Origin: Serinus canaria
Lineage: Eukaryota > Chordata > Aves > Passeriformes > Fringillidae
Direction of reading: 5' to 3'
Length of the DNA stretch: 64,000 nucleotides
Assembly (NCBI RefSeq): GCF_022539315.1
Contig: NC_066333.1
Location: forward strand, 1,798,001-1,862,000
Positions 1 through 13,312 of this stretch are shown here, piece by piece. Below the pieces are notes generated by a model. The model saw nothing but the letters and a program-made list of their open reading frames with translations. It did no database searches and was not told the DNA's origin. The translations under genes were made by a program, and so were the position numbers. Numbering within the stretch: the first letter of the stretch is position 1; each line of letters opens with the position of its first letter.

Positions 1-944
1 CATAAAAGAATAATGACAATTTAAACCCTCCCCCCCACCAAACTATGTTTCCTGTTAATTTTCTGGTCTTAAAAATAAATCATGAAGTAATATCTTGTTT
101 TATTTCACCTCCAAGTGGCTGCTCTAATCCCATTTAAATCACAGCCATAACTCATGTGAGTTATAAAAGGCCAGTGCTGTGTAGTGTTTATGTGCCTTGG
201 GGTTACACACTGAATAACTTCCAAGATGTGGCAAAGTCTGGGATTTGGGGATACTCATGGAGGCACCTGAGCTGTGCCATTCACCTGAGGTGACAGTCCC
301 TGCAGGGTACACAGGGAGTGTCACCAACCTGCACTCCTTTTCTTGTACCTTCCTATATTTCAAAGCTGATTTTTATTTCCATGTGCATCAGTTTTCTGCA
401 GTGTCAGGGTTCTGGGAGCCTTGTTCCCCCGGAGGCACTGCCAGTCTCCAGATTTATGGGTGGCTTTGTGTCAGTGAAAAGCTGCTGGATGGAGTAAAAA
501 GAGCGAGTAAAACCAAGTGTTTTGGGCCATTCATCTGGCTGTAAAGACTTCATGGCTGGGGAGTTAAAAGATGAGGAGTCTCTGCCTTGGGAGGGCTTCA
601 GTCTGGTCACTGCTGCTGCACCAAGTCTGTTCTACACCTGCTTTTGTAGCCCCACCGACCCACCCCTCCCTGGGAGATGGTCACTATCCTGCTTCTAATT
701 CCCAGTGCTTGGGATCAGTTCAGGAGTTGTCTGTTCTGCACACCATGTTCCTATGCCAAGCAGTGCTGGGGGCATCGAGGCTGCTTCCACTGGTGGCTGT
801 GGCTGGGCCATGAGGGCACTCACCTTTGCTCTGGGGCCAGGCTGGGAGCTGGGGGGAATCAGCCTGGAGAAGACAAGGCTCCAGGGAGCCATGAGAACCC
901 CTTCAGCCCTGATCAAAAAGAGGGAGAGCAACTTTTTATCCAGA
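1..944. other. Unassigned AT-rich DNA
   Basis: No exon, RNA gene or clear repeat was recognised here. The open frames present are under 165 codons, overlap on both strands and show no familiar motif, so I treat them as chance frames. Confidence 0.5.
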
Positions 945-1205
945 CAGAGAGTGATAGGACAAGGCTGAAAGGTTTTAAACTAAAAAAAAGAGATTTAGAC
1001 TGGAGACAGAAGTTCTTTACTCAGAGGGTGCTGAGGCCCTGGCACAGGGTGCCCTCAGAAGCTGTGGCTGCCCCTGGATCCCTGAAGTGTCCGAGGCCAG
1101 CTTGGATGGGGCTTGGAGCAGCCTGGGATAATGAAAGGTGTCCCTGCCCATGTTGTAACTGAATGGGCTTCAAGGCCTCTCCCAACCCAAACCATTCTGA
1201 CAGTC
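945..1205 (+). mobile_element. CR1: CR1 LINE fragment, 3' end
   Basis: This is a piece of a CR1 retrotransposon, the main LINE of birds. The plus strand carries the end of the coding region in a decayed form: the motif RTRLKGFKLKKRDLDWRQKF is readable, followed by the block around GTGCTGAGGCCCTGGCAC, the stretch GCTGTGGCTGCCCCTGGATC, and the 3' block GGCTTGGAGCAGCCTGG with GGTGTCCCTGCCCATG. The same order occurs at 33.85 kb and 5.55 kb. It is 5'-truncated, as most CR1 copies are, and has frame breaks. It is inactive. Confidence 0.9.
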
Positions 1206-2134
1206 CATAATTCACTCCTGAATGTGTCTGGGCTCCATTGGGATTTGCAGGGATGTACGTGCTGGATCCTCTGTGGTTTACACATCTGCATGAGCTACAA
1301 CTGAAAGAGATGTATCAGAGCCTGGAGTTTTACAGGGGAGGAATAACCTCTGGGGAGGCAGTGCTGCTGTGTCTGAAATGCTGCACAGATGTGAAAGTTC
1401 AGACCCTGGCTGGATCAGAGTCATGGCTGTGGGTAGGAGTCTCCTTTGAATGAGTTGATTCAAATTTTATCATATCAGATGTGAAGAGCCTTTGATTTTA
1501 TTCTGAATCTGAGAGGAGAAAGTGCATCTTGTTTAGAAGACTCTACAAATTCCAGTAACCAAAAGGAACAAGTCCTGCCATGAGAATTTTTTGTTGTCAT
1601 GGTAAAATTGAATTTTTAGTTACTGCAGTTTAGTAAAGTAACAAGGTGACACTTCTGTGTTAATTCTCTACCTACTCTGATCTTGCAAACTCTTGTACAG
1701 AAGCTCAGCCCTGGCCTGTGGCAATTGCCCATTTATATGGGAGTATGTGAAAATATTTTCGAGGTCAAGATCCTACTTTTTCTTCAGAGGAGTTGCCCTT
1801 TTATTTGCTCTTCCCCATCTCCTTTTACAAAAGATGTCCAAACCTCACTGAGATTTCTTGATGTTCCTAAAAACTGCTCTAAGAGATACCTATGTGTGTA
1901 AAGAACTATTAGGTTATAACCATTCAGCTCACAATTGGAACTTCTTTTCATCTAACAGATTTTACCAACCTGAGTATCCCTGGTAATGTTCATGTTCTAG
2001 GCAGATGTTTACAATTCATACAAGAACTAAATAATGACTTGTGCGCCCAAAAGCTTGTCTATATACAGTTGGTTAAATGTAACATATTGCCTATGGCAAA
2101 TCTTAGCCTGCTATACATTAAAGTTTCCTGATTT
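1206..2134. other. Unassigned DNA between CR1 pieces
   Basis: AT-rich sequence with no recognised exon or repeat. Open frames are at most about 72 codons. Confidence 0.5.
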
Positions 2135-2370
2135 TTCAGATCTAGGCTTAAAGGAAAGAAAGAAATTTTTTACAGTGAGAGTGATAAAACACTGGCACAG
2201 GTTTTCCAGGAAGGTGGTCATGCCTGATTCCAGAAAACATTTAAGGTCAGGTTGGAAGGTCTTTGAGTAACCTGATTTAGATGAAGATGTCCCTGCTCAT
2301 GGCAGGGGACTTGGACTAAATTACTTTTAAAGGTCATTTCCAACCCGATCTATTCCACAATTCCATGACA
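2135..2370 (+). mobile_element. CR1: CR1 LINE fragment, 3' end
   Basis: A diverged, 5'-truncated CR1 3' end on the plus strand. Readable residues include FFTVRVIKHWHRF followed by RKVVMPDS, matching the C-terminal end of the CR1 second open frame. The tail after it has GTCCCTGCTCATGGCAGGGG and then TTTCCAACCCGATC before an ATTCCATG-type end. It differs more from the 1-kb copy than that copy does from the 33.8-kb one, so it is probably older or from another subfamily. Confidence 0.88.
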
Positions 2371-3089
2371 GAGGGCTTGTCTGTGGCAGGTGGATGGAGA
2401 CATTTGGGCTCTAATTCTTTCCCTGCTCTGAGCTGGAATGACAACAGCAAGCTGTGAGCTGAAAGCTGTTTTGCTTTGCACACAGTGGTGTTCATGCTGC
2501 AGATTTTAGCTTGTAAAGCAACTTCTTAGCCTCATTGCAGGATATGCTCTGTAAGGTACCTCTGGTGTTCAGGTCAGTGTGTGCTGCTGACCTGGAATTC
2601 TGACTGGCACAAAGCTGCCTGATGGACACCACCTTGGCCTGCCCCCAATGTACCATTTAAACAAGCTTCCCCCCCAAAATGTTGTTTCTGTTGTATATCC
2701 TTGTCTTTATCTCAGCAAAATTGCCAATGGATGTGGTTTTGTCTGAGCAAACAGTAAAATTTTACAGCTGACATCTGTACTTCAAACAGCAACACCTGAA
2801 CCATGGCTGGGGTGGAAATGCAAACCTGGCTTGGTTTGAGCTCTGATCCACAATGGGGGTTATTAATCACAAGCACTTGGGTGGTAGGGATTGTACAGCC
2901 CTGGGGTGAGTGTTTGAACCTGGAAACTGCACATATTTGGGGAATATGCATTTGTTCTGCAAAATTCTATCCATTGGCTGGAAAAGTAACGCTCTCTGGA
3001 GCAGCACAGTCCATGAGGGCCGAGCTCATGGAGGGATGAAGGAGGAGAAAAGTGGAATCAGAAGTGGAGTAAAAAGGTGTTCATGGCCC
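2371..3089. other. Unassigned DNA
   Basis: No recognisable gene or repeat. A run of nine C lies near 2670. Short open frames on both strands show no known motif. Confidence 0.45.
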
Positions 3090-3238
3090 CAAACCTGCCA
3101 GAGCTCCAGCAGTGTTTGGACAATGCTCTCAGGCACAGGGTGGGATTGTTCGGGTGTCTGTGCAGGGCCAGAAGTTGGACTTGATGTTTCTTGTGAGTCC
3201 TTCCAACCTCAGGATATTCCATGATTCTCTGACTAATC
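3090..3238 (+). mobile_element. CR1: CR1 LINE 3' tail fragment
   Basis: The plus strand matches the 3' untranslated end of the CR1 type found on the minus strand at 20.8 kb and 52.6 kb: CTGCCAGAGCTCCAGCAG, CAGGGTGGGATTGTTCGGG, GTGTCTGTGCAGGGCCAG and a final ATATTCCATGATTCTCTG, the terminal octamer-like end typical of CR1. Only the last 150 bases remain. Confidence 0.82.
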
Positions 3239-4344
3239 TTGGGTTTCATCTTTTGCATCATATTGCAAAACCTTTCTCTAAGTTTGTTTTCTTTTTCTGG
3301 CATTAAAGAGAGGTTTACTTTTCCATTTTGCCCATTATTTCCTTCTGGGACTCATCAAAAGCTGATTAAAGCAATCAAACTATTTTCCTTACCTCTAGCT
3401 GTCTTCACATCTGTTTCTCTCTGAGCACTTACATGTAAAAGTTTATTTTCCTTTTGAGCCCCTAACAATTCAGAATAAATAGCTTTAATAGTGGAACTTG
3501 AGAGGAGGGTTCTGATTTCCCTAATGTTACTAAAATGAGCAAGGAGAACTTTACCATACGATTTTTAAATTTTTGGTTCTGGAGACTTAGTCTTGCCTGG
3601 CAATGAAATTTAAGCAGTGAACTTTAGCTGTAGTTTAGCAAATTATGTAAGGAAATAGTTAACATGTTGCAGTGGTCTTGATTGTCAAGGGAATGACAGA
3701 ATTTTATTTAAAACCAAAATAAAGGCGGACATTTGAAAGTTTGTTGACTGTCATCAGAGATCACAGTACCCTCTTCTGAGCCATTGCCTCTCTGCTTTGG
3801 ATTATTATATTATATTCAATATATAAATAAAGCATTTTAATCTTTACCCCAATTGTTGTAGTTCACAAACATTTTTCCTGAATGTAAATTTAGAAAATGA
3901 CAGATGATGGGAAACAACATTTTTCTCTTTTTAGTAAATTTTTTTGTGGTATCATGTTAAAAGCCTTCTTGGAAATTTGGTTTGCTTGGAAACATCCTGA
4001 TATATTCAACACTTTTGAAGAGAACTCATTTCTTGTCACAACTGATTTCACTCTGTTCAGAGATCCATCTTCATCCACAACAGACTGAACAGTGTGAGAC
4101 ATTAAAGCAAAAAGTCTGCCATGAACACTGGAAGAGACAAGTTGAAATTTTCTTAGACAGATTTTCTGACAATTTCAGGTTGACTCACAAATTAATCAGC
4201 ATCTTTATACAGAGCTGAAAACAGCTGCTGGGAAAAACGAGATTGTAAAGTAAGTGATGAAAGACCTATAAAATACAGAAGACCATTTTACAGCACTCTG
4301 TAAATCTTCACCTACACTGGGCTGCTGAACTTCTGCTTTGAAAG
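3239..4344. other. Unassigned AT-rich DNA
   Basis: Low-complexity AT-rich sequence with TATATT runs near 3810. No recognisable gene. The overlapping frames near 3.9-4.2 kb lie on both strands and carry no motif. Confidence 0.45.
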
Positions 4345-4432
4345 GATCCTGGAGTCATTAAGGCTGGGAAAGAACTCCAAGATCACCAAGTACAACCTTT
4401 GAACAAACACCGCCATGACCACTAAACCATAG
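4345..4432 (-). mobile_element. Possible CR1 3' tail, short
   Basis: The stretch GGAGTCATTAAGGCTGGGAA followed by CTCCAAGATCACCAAGTAC resembles the reverse complement of a CR1 3' end, in which a short octamer tail precedes a conserved block. It is under 100 bases and diverged, so the call is tentative. An old LTR end is the alternative. Confidence 0.5.
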
Positions 4433-5544
4433 GAGAGGACAGGAAAAAAAGGGAATGCAAGAAAAAACCCAGGAATTAGTGGCTGCCTTGAAAAGTGTTG
4501 AGATTTTTAGAGGGTGAGAGACTGAAAAATTTGGAAAATGAAAGATGGAAGTTAATGGGATGACTGAGGACCACCTGAGGGAGTTGGTCCTAGAACCAAC
4601 CTATCCAGTATGCAGAGCAATCCCACCAAACCATCAGGTTTCAGCAAAGGAATAGCAGCAAAAAGGGAAATGGTGTGTTAAGGAGCACTTGGAGGGAAAG
4701 GAATGGGTCCCCCTGAGACAAATGGGATCACCATTGCCCCAGGAAGAGCTCTGCTGACCCAGCCACAGAGCTTCCTCTGCCTTGGAAGTTTCCTAACAGC
4801 TCAGGATTGACTGCACAGAATACACACAGAAAAGACAGGTGCGTTTCCAGGGCTATAAAGATGTGAAAACACATGAGGAAAACCAAAGAAATAGCTGTTA
4901 CTCCTCCTTAAACCACAAAATTATTTAAATTCAAATTTATGCAAATTGTGCAATTGAAATTTTGTCACCACAGAACTCTGTTGGTGGCTCTGTTTGGATT
5001 CTGACCTGAATCTCACAGAATTTCAGTTGTTTCACTCAGTGCCGGGGGACTGGGTGATGATCTCAGTGCCCCTTTATGGTGTGGCCATACACCTCTGAGA
5101 GAATAGTGACAGGGCCAGACCTTGCAGAGAGTTTTTGGTGTTTGGGTGGACACCCAAACTCCTCAATGCCCTCCCCAAGTTCTCTCATGCCCCCCTGGAC
5201 AGCTCTTTGCCATCCCCACCCAGCACATCTGCCTTTTTTTCCCACACTGTTAAAATAAGAGGAAAGTTGAGTGATCCCTTAATGTGGAAATGTGACTCTG
5301 CAGATTGGAAATACCCTTAACACATGCTCAGTTCCAGCTGGATTGGAGGGGGTCTGCCCTTCATGTGTTGAAGTGGATCCTAGGAAGCATGAGAAGGGAA
5401 AAACCAGAATGTTCCTGTTCCCCTGCCGTGTTCTGGTCTTAGTTCTTAGACCATTTTCATGCTCTTCAAATCCAGCTGCAAAAGGCAAATTCTTGAGCAC
5501 ATCCAAAAGAACAAAAATGAAAGGAATTTCTTATTTTGCAGGTA
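4433..5544. other. Unassigned DNA
   Basis: No gene or repeat recognised. Open frames of 60 to 75 codons overlap on both strands. Confidence 0.45.
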
Positions 5545-5725
5545 CATGGATGCCCCTGGACCCCTGGCAGTGTCCAAGGCCGGGATGGATGGGGCTTGGA
5601 GCAACCTGGTCTAGTGGGAGGTGTCCCTGCCCATGACAGGAGGTGGCACTGGATCATCTCTAAGGTCCCTTCCAACGCAAATCATTCTGTGCTTCCATGT
5701 TTTTATGATTCTACACCAGGGAATA
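5545..5725 (+). mobile_element. CR1: CR1 LINE 3' end fragment
   Basis: The plus strand shows GATGCCCCTGGACCCCTGG, GTGTCCAAGGCCGGGATGG, GGGCTTGGAGCAACCTGG, GGTGTCCCTGCCCATGACAG and the end block AGGTCCCTTCCAACGC, then TTTTATGATTCTAC. This is the same order as the copies at 1.0 and 33.85 kb. Only the last 180 bases of the LINE are left. Confidence 0.9.
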
Positions 5726-7601
5726 TGCTTTCCTCAGCATTTGGATCTATTTGTGTTTTACTCAAGTTCCACTTGGCAGTTGTGCCCCTGTTCTTGTTGT
5801 TGGAGGAGGACCCAAGCAGGTTGTTTTACACATCCTGCCCACAGACTGAGATGAAGGCTTTCTCTGGCATTGCTCAGGAAGCCCAGTTTCCAAATGTTCT
5901 CTAATCTTTTCACCTTCAGTGACTTTGCCAGGAGAGGGGAAGGCTATTTCCCAGTAAGGGAGGTCTCTGTGTGCCCGTCCATTCCTTCCACTTGACCTTC
6001 AGTGTAGGTTCAGTATACTTGGCTTTTCCCTTTGGAAGATACCCCATGTATCCCCGTCTACTACTGATCATAACAGAAACCCTCAATATACTCCCAGTTT
6101 TCCTCTTTTCTGCAGCACAAAGAGATGTAGGATAATAAATACCACTGCATTGCCTGGAGAGGAATGTCATGGCCACTGCCAGTCCCAGTGCTTGCATGGA
6201 AATCTCTCTGCAGGGTTTGTGTTTCATTAGCTCAGATCACTGGGGTTATAATTACCCCAGTTCTGCCAAACTCAGCTCTTCTGGAAGCCATGAGCACTTC
6301 AATGCTAATCCCACTGGGTTTTGACATTGAATCAGGAATTCAGGTTAACTTTTACACATAATTACAGTAATCACTGCACAAATGCATTTACACAAACTGC
6401 AAGAGATGTGTTTGTTCTGAACATGATTCCTTATTTTTCAGTCAATGATTATTGACTCTACCCCCCAATATCTGTGCTTTGTTATTCAAGAGCCAGGATA
6501 AATGTCACTATTGGATTGTCCTGTTTGTGTACTTATTTCTGGACAGCTTTCATTCTAACTGCTCTTTTCTGATTTGCTTATAAAAGATTGCCTGTGGTCA
6601 TGGAAAGCGGGTTCCAAGACAGTTCCAGTCTCACACTTCATTCATTATTTCATGTCCTTCCTTTGTGTTTTGCCTCATTTTTAAAAAATGCAAAGCACTC
6701 AGTTGTGGTGCTTGGGTCTAAACATAAACTAGGTGTGGTTAAAACTGATCCGTGCTGTCTATGGAGACAGCCATGTATGTAGATGAAAATCAAATTTTTT
6801 CAGACTTTCAAAGAAAATTAGGTCCAAATCTGTTTTCTTTTATGGGTAAGAGTTGAGGCTATTTTTAGTTTTCCTCTAATACCTCTACTTAAAGCTACCA
6901 GCTAATGTTCTCTTCCAGCCCACGTAATTTCCTTTAGGCTCCCCAGGAATGACCCTGGAGGCAGAGCTGCAAGTGAAGCTTGGGTTTTACACACCTTGCA
7001 GTCAGGGATTTCATCCATGTGCTCAGATGCTGCCAAACGGGGACATTCCTGCCTGTGCAAAACCCTCACTCGGAGCATGGTGGGATGGCAGGACACCAAA
7101 TTCCTCCCTGCAGTGGCCAGGTGGCTGAAAGAACTCAGTTTCTCTTTTAATAAAATAGGCTTAAATTCTTATTCATCTGTATGAAATGGTGTCATCCTCA
7201 CTTGTTTTTAAACAGAAAAAAAAAGGGCATGAATTTTTAGGATTGGGATTTCTATGGATGCCAGTGTGTTACACCCAGATTTCTGCTGCTTTTCACCCTT
7301 AAATTGAAAAAAAAGCCTTTAACATACTATTGACCAAAGTCAAACTGACAAGTGGCATTGGAGGCCTTCTCTCAGCTCATTCTCATTTCTTTGAGTCTTT
7401 CTTCCAGACTCTGGCTGGTCTTTGGTGTATTTTTTTGTCATTCTCAAAAACAGGGGCCTGGTCTGAGAGGTACTATGTCTTCTCTAGTTCCCCTACACTG
7501 ACCCTAAAATCAGTTCACTAAAATGAATTGTGTTTGTTATGGAGACAGAAATGTACCAGGGAGAATTCTGTAGTGTTTGATGCAATATGCTCTTTCTGTG
7601 C
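5726..7601. other. Unassigned DNA
   Basis: No exon or repeat recognised. The longest frame, 103 codons on the minus strand near 5.9-6.2 kb, has no recognisable motif. Confidence 0.45.
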
Positions 7602-7652
7602 AATTTTACCTTTAACATTTTGAACTTACTTCAAAATGTTAAAGGTAAAATT
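7602..7652. repeat. Perfect 23-bp inverted repeat (hairpin)
   Basis: The left arm at 7602-7624 and the right arm at 7630-7652 are exact reverse complements, separated by the five bases CTTAC. The arms begin AATTTTACC and end GGTAAAATT. The base pair just outside the arms does not match. Nothing around it looks like a transposon end. The likely origin is a template switch during replication, but a small structured RNA cannot be excluded. Confidence 0.97.
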
Positions 7653-10600
7653 ATCCTTCAATTTATCCTTCTTGCTCCTTTTATTTCAATTTTTTAGTCC
7701 TACTTTCTATTTTCTTTTATTTTCAGCCATCCACTGTGCCCTGTTACTTTTGACAGAATTCCCTTTTGGCAGTTTTCTCTTGCCTGCCATGTATTTAGTT
7801 CTTTTTCCTTTGCACACTTTTATTGCTTCCCTACCTTTGTCCTCAGCATCTCCAGCTGCAATATCCTGAGGAATGAAGCAGTGAAACTGAATGAGATGCA
7901 ACAGTGCAGAGGTCCCATTTAAACACTTTAACTTGAGAGCAAAAAACCACCAATTTCTGAAGGTAACAACTTCTGGATTTCAAATTATAGAAGAAGAACC
8001 AGCTGTATTGTTCACAGCATTACCAAAAGTGAGAATATGATGCAGCTGTGTATAAAAAGGCAGCTGAATTCTAGGGTGTGTCTAGAGAGATATTTTGTGA
8101 CCGAAATATGAAAGTGTTCAAAATTTTGTGCACATACTGGTCTTCATTTAGAGAATTATGTCAAATTTTGGTCATCCATGTGGAGCAAAAATGTATTTAA
8201 GTTAGAATGAATACCAGCAAATAAAAATAATTGCTTGAGATAAAAGGCAACACATCTAGTGGTCCTGTGCCTTACACCAAATTTCCTTACATTCCACTGG
8301 CAAAAGTTCCCTGTTTTGCACTGATCCTTCCTATGATCTCCAAATCTTTGGGGCTCCTTGATGTCTACAGAGCAGTTAGGAAGGTCAGACAATGTAAAAA
8401 GATTTGCCAAGTGCAGGAATATGCAATGACAGGCATAATTTGGCTTGCAGATATTTAAAAACCCTGATTTACAGATGCTTTATATATTATTGTGTACACG
8501 AATATAAATGCAACCATTTTTAACTCTCTGTGTGTGTATGTGAGCTCAGCATAGACTCTTTCAAACCATCCTGTGAGTACTTTTCTCTGACAGTTATGCT
8601 GGTTTATCAAGCCCCCTCTGCCAGACTGTTTAGACCAAAACCACTTGAGCTTGCATAGGCTGGAAATGAAGGAAACAAATTTCCCTCTGGAGGACCTTCA
8701 GCTGACTTCTCTGTGCCATCATAGCTCAAATTCCAGGTGAAAAAGGTGGGAATCACAATTTATGTCAGCAAGGAGCCCAGACTCACTGATTTTAGAGACA
8801 GCTGTGGTAAGACAAGAGTCCCCTTAGAAGAAAAACTTGTCCATCACAGCCTCTAGAACTCAGGATAAATGACTCTGCTTGTTCTCCTCCCTCCATCTGC
8901 CTGTTTGGAGCCATCCCTGCTCAGACGCTCTGTTCTTTGTTCAGGATGGACAGAACAACAAGCTGAGGTTGGAATTACAGGAGAAAGGGTTCAGAGGAGA
9001 TGAAAGGGAAACCTTTGCCATGTTCGGGGTAGGGCAGTACTGCAATCCTTGCCTGGAGGTTGTTATTCAGTCTCCAAAGTCAGAGAAATTTAGGAATGAA
9101 TTAGATGTCTGTTAGTCAGTCTGCTCTGACACTTCTCATATTTGAAACTGACACAGATTCAAAAAGAGCCCCCAAACCAGACAAAACTGCACCCTCCCAG
9201 GAACTATCCAGTGTGATGGTGCATATAAAGCCTCATTAACCTCATTAAGGGCTGGATCCTCGTCTCACTTTCCATACAGATACCAGATGCCACAACTGAG
9301 GATGGAGTGAATCTTAAAACCAGAAATAGATTAATAACAAAAATACTTGGACGTAACTCTGATGTGAGCTGGGTTCTACCCAGGGGGCAAAGGCCAGGGA
9401 ATCAAGAATTCTACAGCTTGTTTGCAGGGGTGGGGATGAAAGATGTGGCTCTTGTGAATGGTTTCAGGGATGTGGCCTGAACCAGACTATTGTGCTCATT
9501 ACTGTTTGCAATAGATTAGAAGCGACTAATGAACCCCTAATTTAGAGGAACCTTGAGAAAGTACCCTGAAATCCCCAGAACAGGACTGGATAAACAAAGG
9601 GATGCTAAATACCTAGGAGAGGGAAAAGGTGTAATGAAGCTGAAGCTTACAAAAGCCAACAAAACCATTGAGATCACACAGTCTGATTTCTTCCAGGACA
9701 GGCTGGAGACCCTGCCTAGATTTCAGTATTTCAGGCTTAACTGAACCAAGTGATAACACCTCTGGTAATTCATTGCTCTAAATTTGTCTGATTTCAATTT
9801 CTAGGAACTGAATCCTTCTAAACCTTCTTCACTGTGAAAAATGCATTTACTTTTTTTTTTCCCTTCCTGAGAGTTGCCTGGATGAGCAAGTAACTTCCTA
9901 ATAATCTCCCAGCTCAGGTGAACAGGTTGAGCCTGTAGAATTGCTAAATATAAATGACTTCTCTTCCAGTTCTTTGGTTATCCACATGGCTCTACTGTGC
10001 AGCTTGCTTATTTTTCATTACAATCAGAGGTTAGTGACCTTGACTGTGCCAAATAATCTCCTTACTCCACTCAAGTCATCTTTAATCAAGTTTTCTACCT
10101 ACTACTCCGAAAAATTTGCTAGAATTTGAGTCAAGTCAATGTCCGTGTAATGGCTTAATTATCCACAGGGCTATTCTGTCACTGATAATTACCTGGCTAT
10201 TCCCTGCCTTACAGAAAGCTTCTCACCCAGCTTTACCAATTTACCAATTAGCACCTAATCTCAGATGTCTATTTAGCTGTCCTTCAAGGAATTTAAGCTG
10301 TCTCTGAAGAGTATAATTTTGTTTCCTGATTTTAAATAATTCTAACATTCTGCTTTAATACCATCAACCTCTTCTAATACTTTGTCTATTTGAAATTATA
10401 TGTATTCCTGGTCCCAGGGTTGTTTGGAGGTGAAGAACAGGACTCTAGAATTGTTTGAAAATGTACTCATGCCTTCATACTGAGATTTAGAGGATTTGTA
10501 AAAAACATTCTTTAAGTGTTCTCTTCCGTTCCTAATTTTCTCTACTTTTAAGTCTTTCTAGCTCATTTGGGGAAAATCTAAAATGTGATGATTTCCAGCT

Positions 10601-13106
10601 GTGGAACAGTCTCTAGAAGAGTGAGCATGTAAGAAGGGAAACCAGGGAAGTGCCTTGGAATATTGTGTGAAAGAGGAAGCTGTCAAGCTGTTGCTGCTTC
10701 ATTTTCACTTGTGAGAGAAATCCTTATTTTAAATACTTATCCCTTTGCTACCTTGTAAGAGCTTGCCTTGTCTTGTAAGACATTACTTTTTTGACAAGTC
10801 CTTCTCCTCTCTTCCAGTTCATGACTAGATACAGGCTTTACTGGCATGGATAGGTGAGATTTCCTGTTGGTGCTCCCTTTGAAGACTGTTGTTTTGGGGT
10901 TTGTTCTATTTGTACATTCAAATTGGCTTTTACGTTACAATCCAGAAATCTAGAATGTGAAGTTGGGTTTTTATTAATAGAATATTTGGTCTGTGACTGG
11001 TGGAGGCTGATGGTGAATTTGCCTCTGAAATCCTTTGGGCAACAACAATTCTTCTGGCCATGAGTTAATGTGATAACTAAAGAACAATGATCAGTTTATA
11101 TCTGGTGGTAAAAACAAAATGAATTTTCTTTCTGGCTGTTCCTGATCAGTTTTAAGCATCTTGGTTGACAGTCAGAGGACAGAGCTGGGAGAGGTGCTGA
11201 GGTCCAGGTGATCCCTGTTTGCTGAGGGTGGGGAGCAGAGGAGGAACAGGAGCTGTGCTGCTGGCAGAGGTCCCCACGACATGCCCAGGAGATGGGGTGC
11301 AGCTGTGCTGCTCAGGGTGATCAGTCCAGGATGTTGTATCCCGCACTTGTTGGGGCAGTGGGTGTTTCTTCCCTGCTCCAGGTGATGGGGCTGGCTCTGA
11401 CACAGCACAGCTGTACCCTGGGATCAGGGTGCTGGGGCAGAGCCCCCCAGGGGCTCCCTGCTTCCCTTGGATCCATGGAGAAGGGAGGGATTCCTGCTTA
11501 GCTTATGGCAGATACACCTGCTGAAAGGAAACATGAAGGGGCAATGACTAAGGGATTAAATTTTAAAGAGAATGCTAAAAGTCGTCCTTAATTTGTGTTT
11601 CATTGTGTAATGGGGTTTCTAAATATCCTATTTTTATCCCTGCCTGTGTCCTTGACATCCTGAATGAGAGGGTTTGATTCAAATTAATTTTGGTTTGTAA
11701 ACACAATTTCTTCTTGAGGGCACCACTTGCATATGGGTGACACATGTTGGCCTGTCCCAGCTGAGAGTGCTGAGTGACAGGGAGGGGAGACCTTCCTGGC
11801 TGCTGATGGGGAGAAAAGGAGGATTCTGGACACTCTTTCCACGTCCTGGCAAGGTTGTGTTATCTTGACTGTGGCACAGACATTTAAGAACACTCAGAGC
11901 CATTGGATTCACATGGAGTAGCTGCAACTTTTATTTGCTGTACTCATGTGCCTCCACTAAAAATGAGGGAAAAGAAAACAAGAAAAAGGTTATTTGCTTT
12001 GCTCTTGTCTTTGTGTGTGGAAAATCTTGGGATCAGGGACTCAGATGTTGTGTCCCATATGGAAGGAAGACATTGGAGCAATTCTGGGTATCTGTGCAAG
12101 ACCAGTGAGAGATCAGGACTGTCTCTACAAAGCTCTGTGAGGCACAGCTTTCCCACTGAAGGAGGGAAATCCATGTGTAGCCCATAAGTGGGAAGTAAGG
12201 ATGAAGACAAATTTCTGCAAGTGGCATATTAATGGATGAACTGCCCACAGGAAAATAACAAACATTCTAAGAACAAAGTAACGATGGACAAACATCCAAG
12301 GAAAAAAATGTGTGTTGTGCATTTGAGAAATGCTGTTCTGGGAAGCAGGAATGCAAAAGGGTTTGGGATTGATGTGGAAATGAGCTCACAGCCTAGCACT
12401 GCTGTCAAAAGTGCAAATGGAGCTCTCAAACAGGAAAATGGGAGCAGCTTCAGTAGGAGGGGTGATATTTGTTTGAGATTGGTGTGGCTGTGCCTGGAAG
12501 GCGCTCCTAGAACACCCCTCATTTATTGGAAAGCGTTTGAATAAAACAAAGAAATTGAAAAGTATGTCTAAAAAGAGACTCAAAGCTCAACTCCTGGAAT
12601 TCCAGAGGAAAAATGGAGAGTGTCTCAGTTCCTGAATGTGCTTGGCAGGATTGGAATGAGAATGGGGTGAAAAATGAGTTTTCAAGCAAGATGACAAAGC
12701 TCTAATGGGATGAAGCTGCCAGAAGTAGAAGCCAGGTCCAGAACATTTCAAGGATTTTGACCATTCTGGTTCAGTAACAACTGTATTTTAGAACTTCTGC
12801 CTTTGGCTTTTCTACTACAGAAAATTGATTTTTTTCCCCTAAGAAATACAGCTTCTAAGCAAAATTGTTGGATATTACATCACTGTTTGTGTTATGGGCC
12901 TACTAATTACTAGAAATTTAGTTTTATTTATCATCTCACCAGTCTGAAGCTGTGCTCAAGTGTGGATGTTCACTTCAGCTCTGGAATTTTGGGGACTCAT
13001 AAAATCATGAAAACAAAGATGTTGCTTTTACACTTATGGCATTCCAATTTTCCTACCAACTTGACCTATCTCTCTACTTACTTATTTCCAACTAGTTTCC
13101 TTTTCT
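7653..13106. other. Unassigned AT-rich DNA
   Basis: About 5.4 kb without a recognisable gene, LINE or LTR. A more GC-rich patch lies at 11.15-11.5 kb with overlapping short frames on both strands and no motif. Diverged old repeats could be present below what I can recognise by eye. Confidence 0.4.
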
Positions 13107-13162
13107 TTTAATTTTTTGTTTGTTTTTGTTTGCTTTTTTGTTTGGTTTGTGGTTTTTTCCTG

Positions 13163-13201
<39 letters not shown>

Positions 13202-13312
13202 AGTTGTTGGTTTTGGTTTTGTGGGGTTTTTTGGTGGTTTTTTGTTTTCTTTTGGGTTTTTTGTTGGTTTTGGTTTTTTTGTATCTTATATTTTGATTTC
13301 TCTAAAACCACT
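13107..13312. repeat. T-rich low-complexity tract with T36
   Basis: A run of 36 T occupies 13164-13199 and is flanked on both sides by TTTTG and TTTGG type repeats. The long frames here on both strands encode only F/G/V-rich or K/Q/N-rich low-complexity peptides and are not genes. An old poly(A) tail of a minus-strand retroelement is possible, but no element body is visible next to it. Confidence 0.93.
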
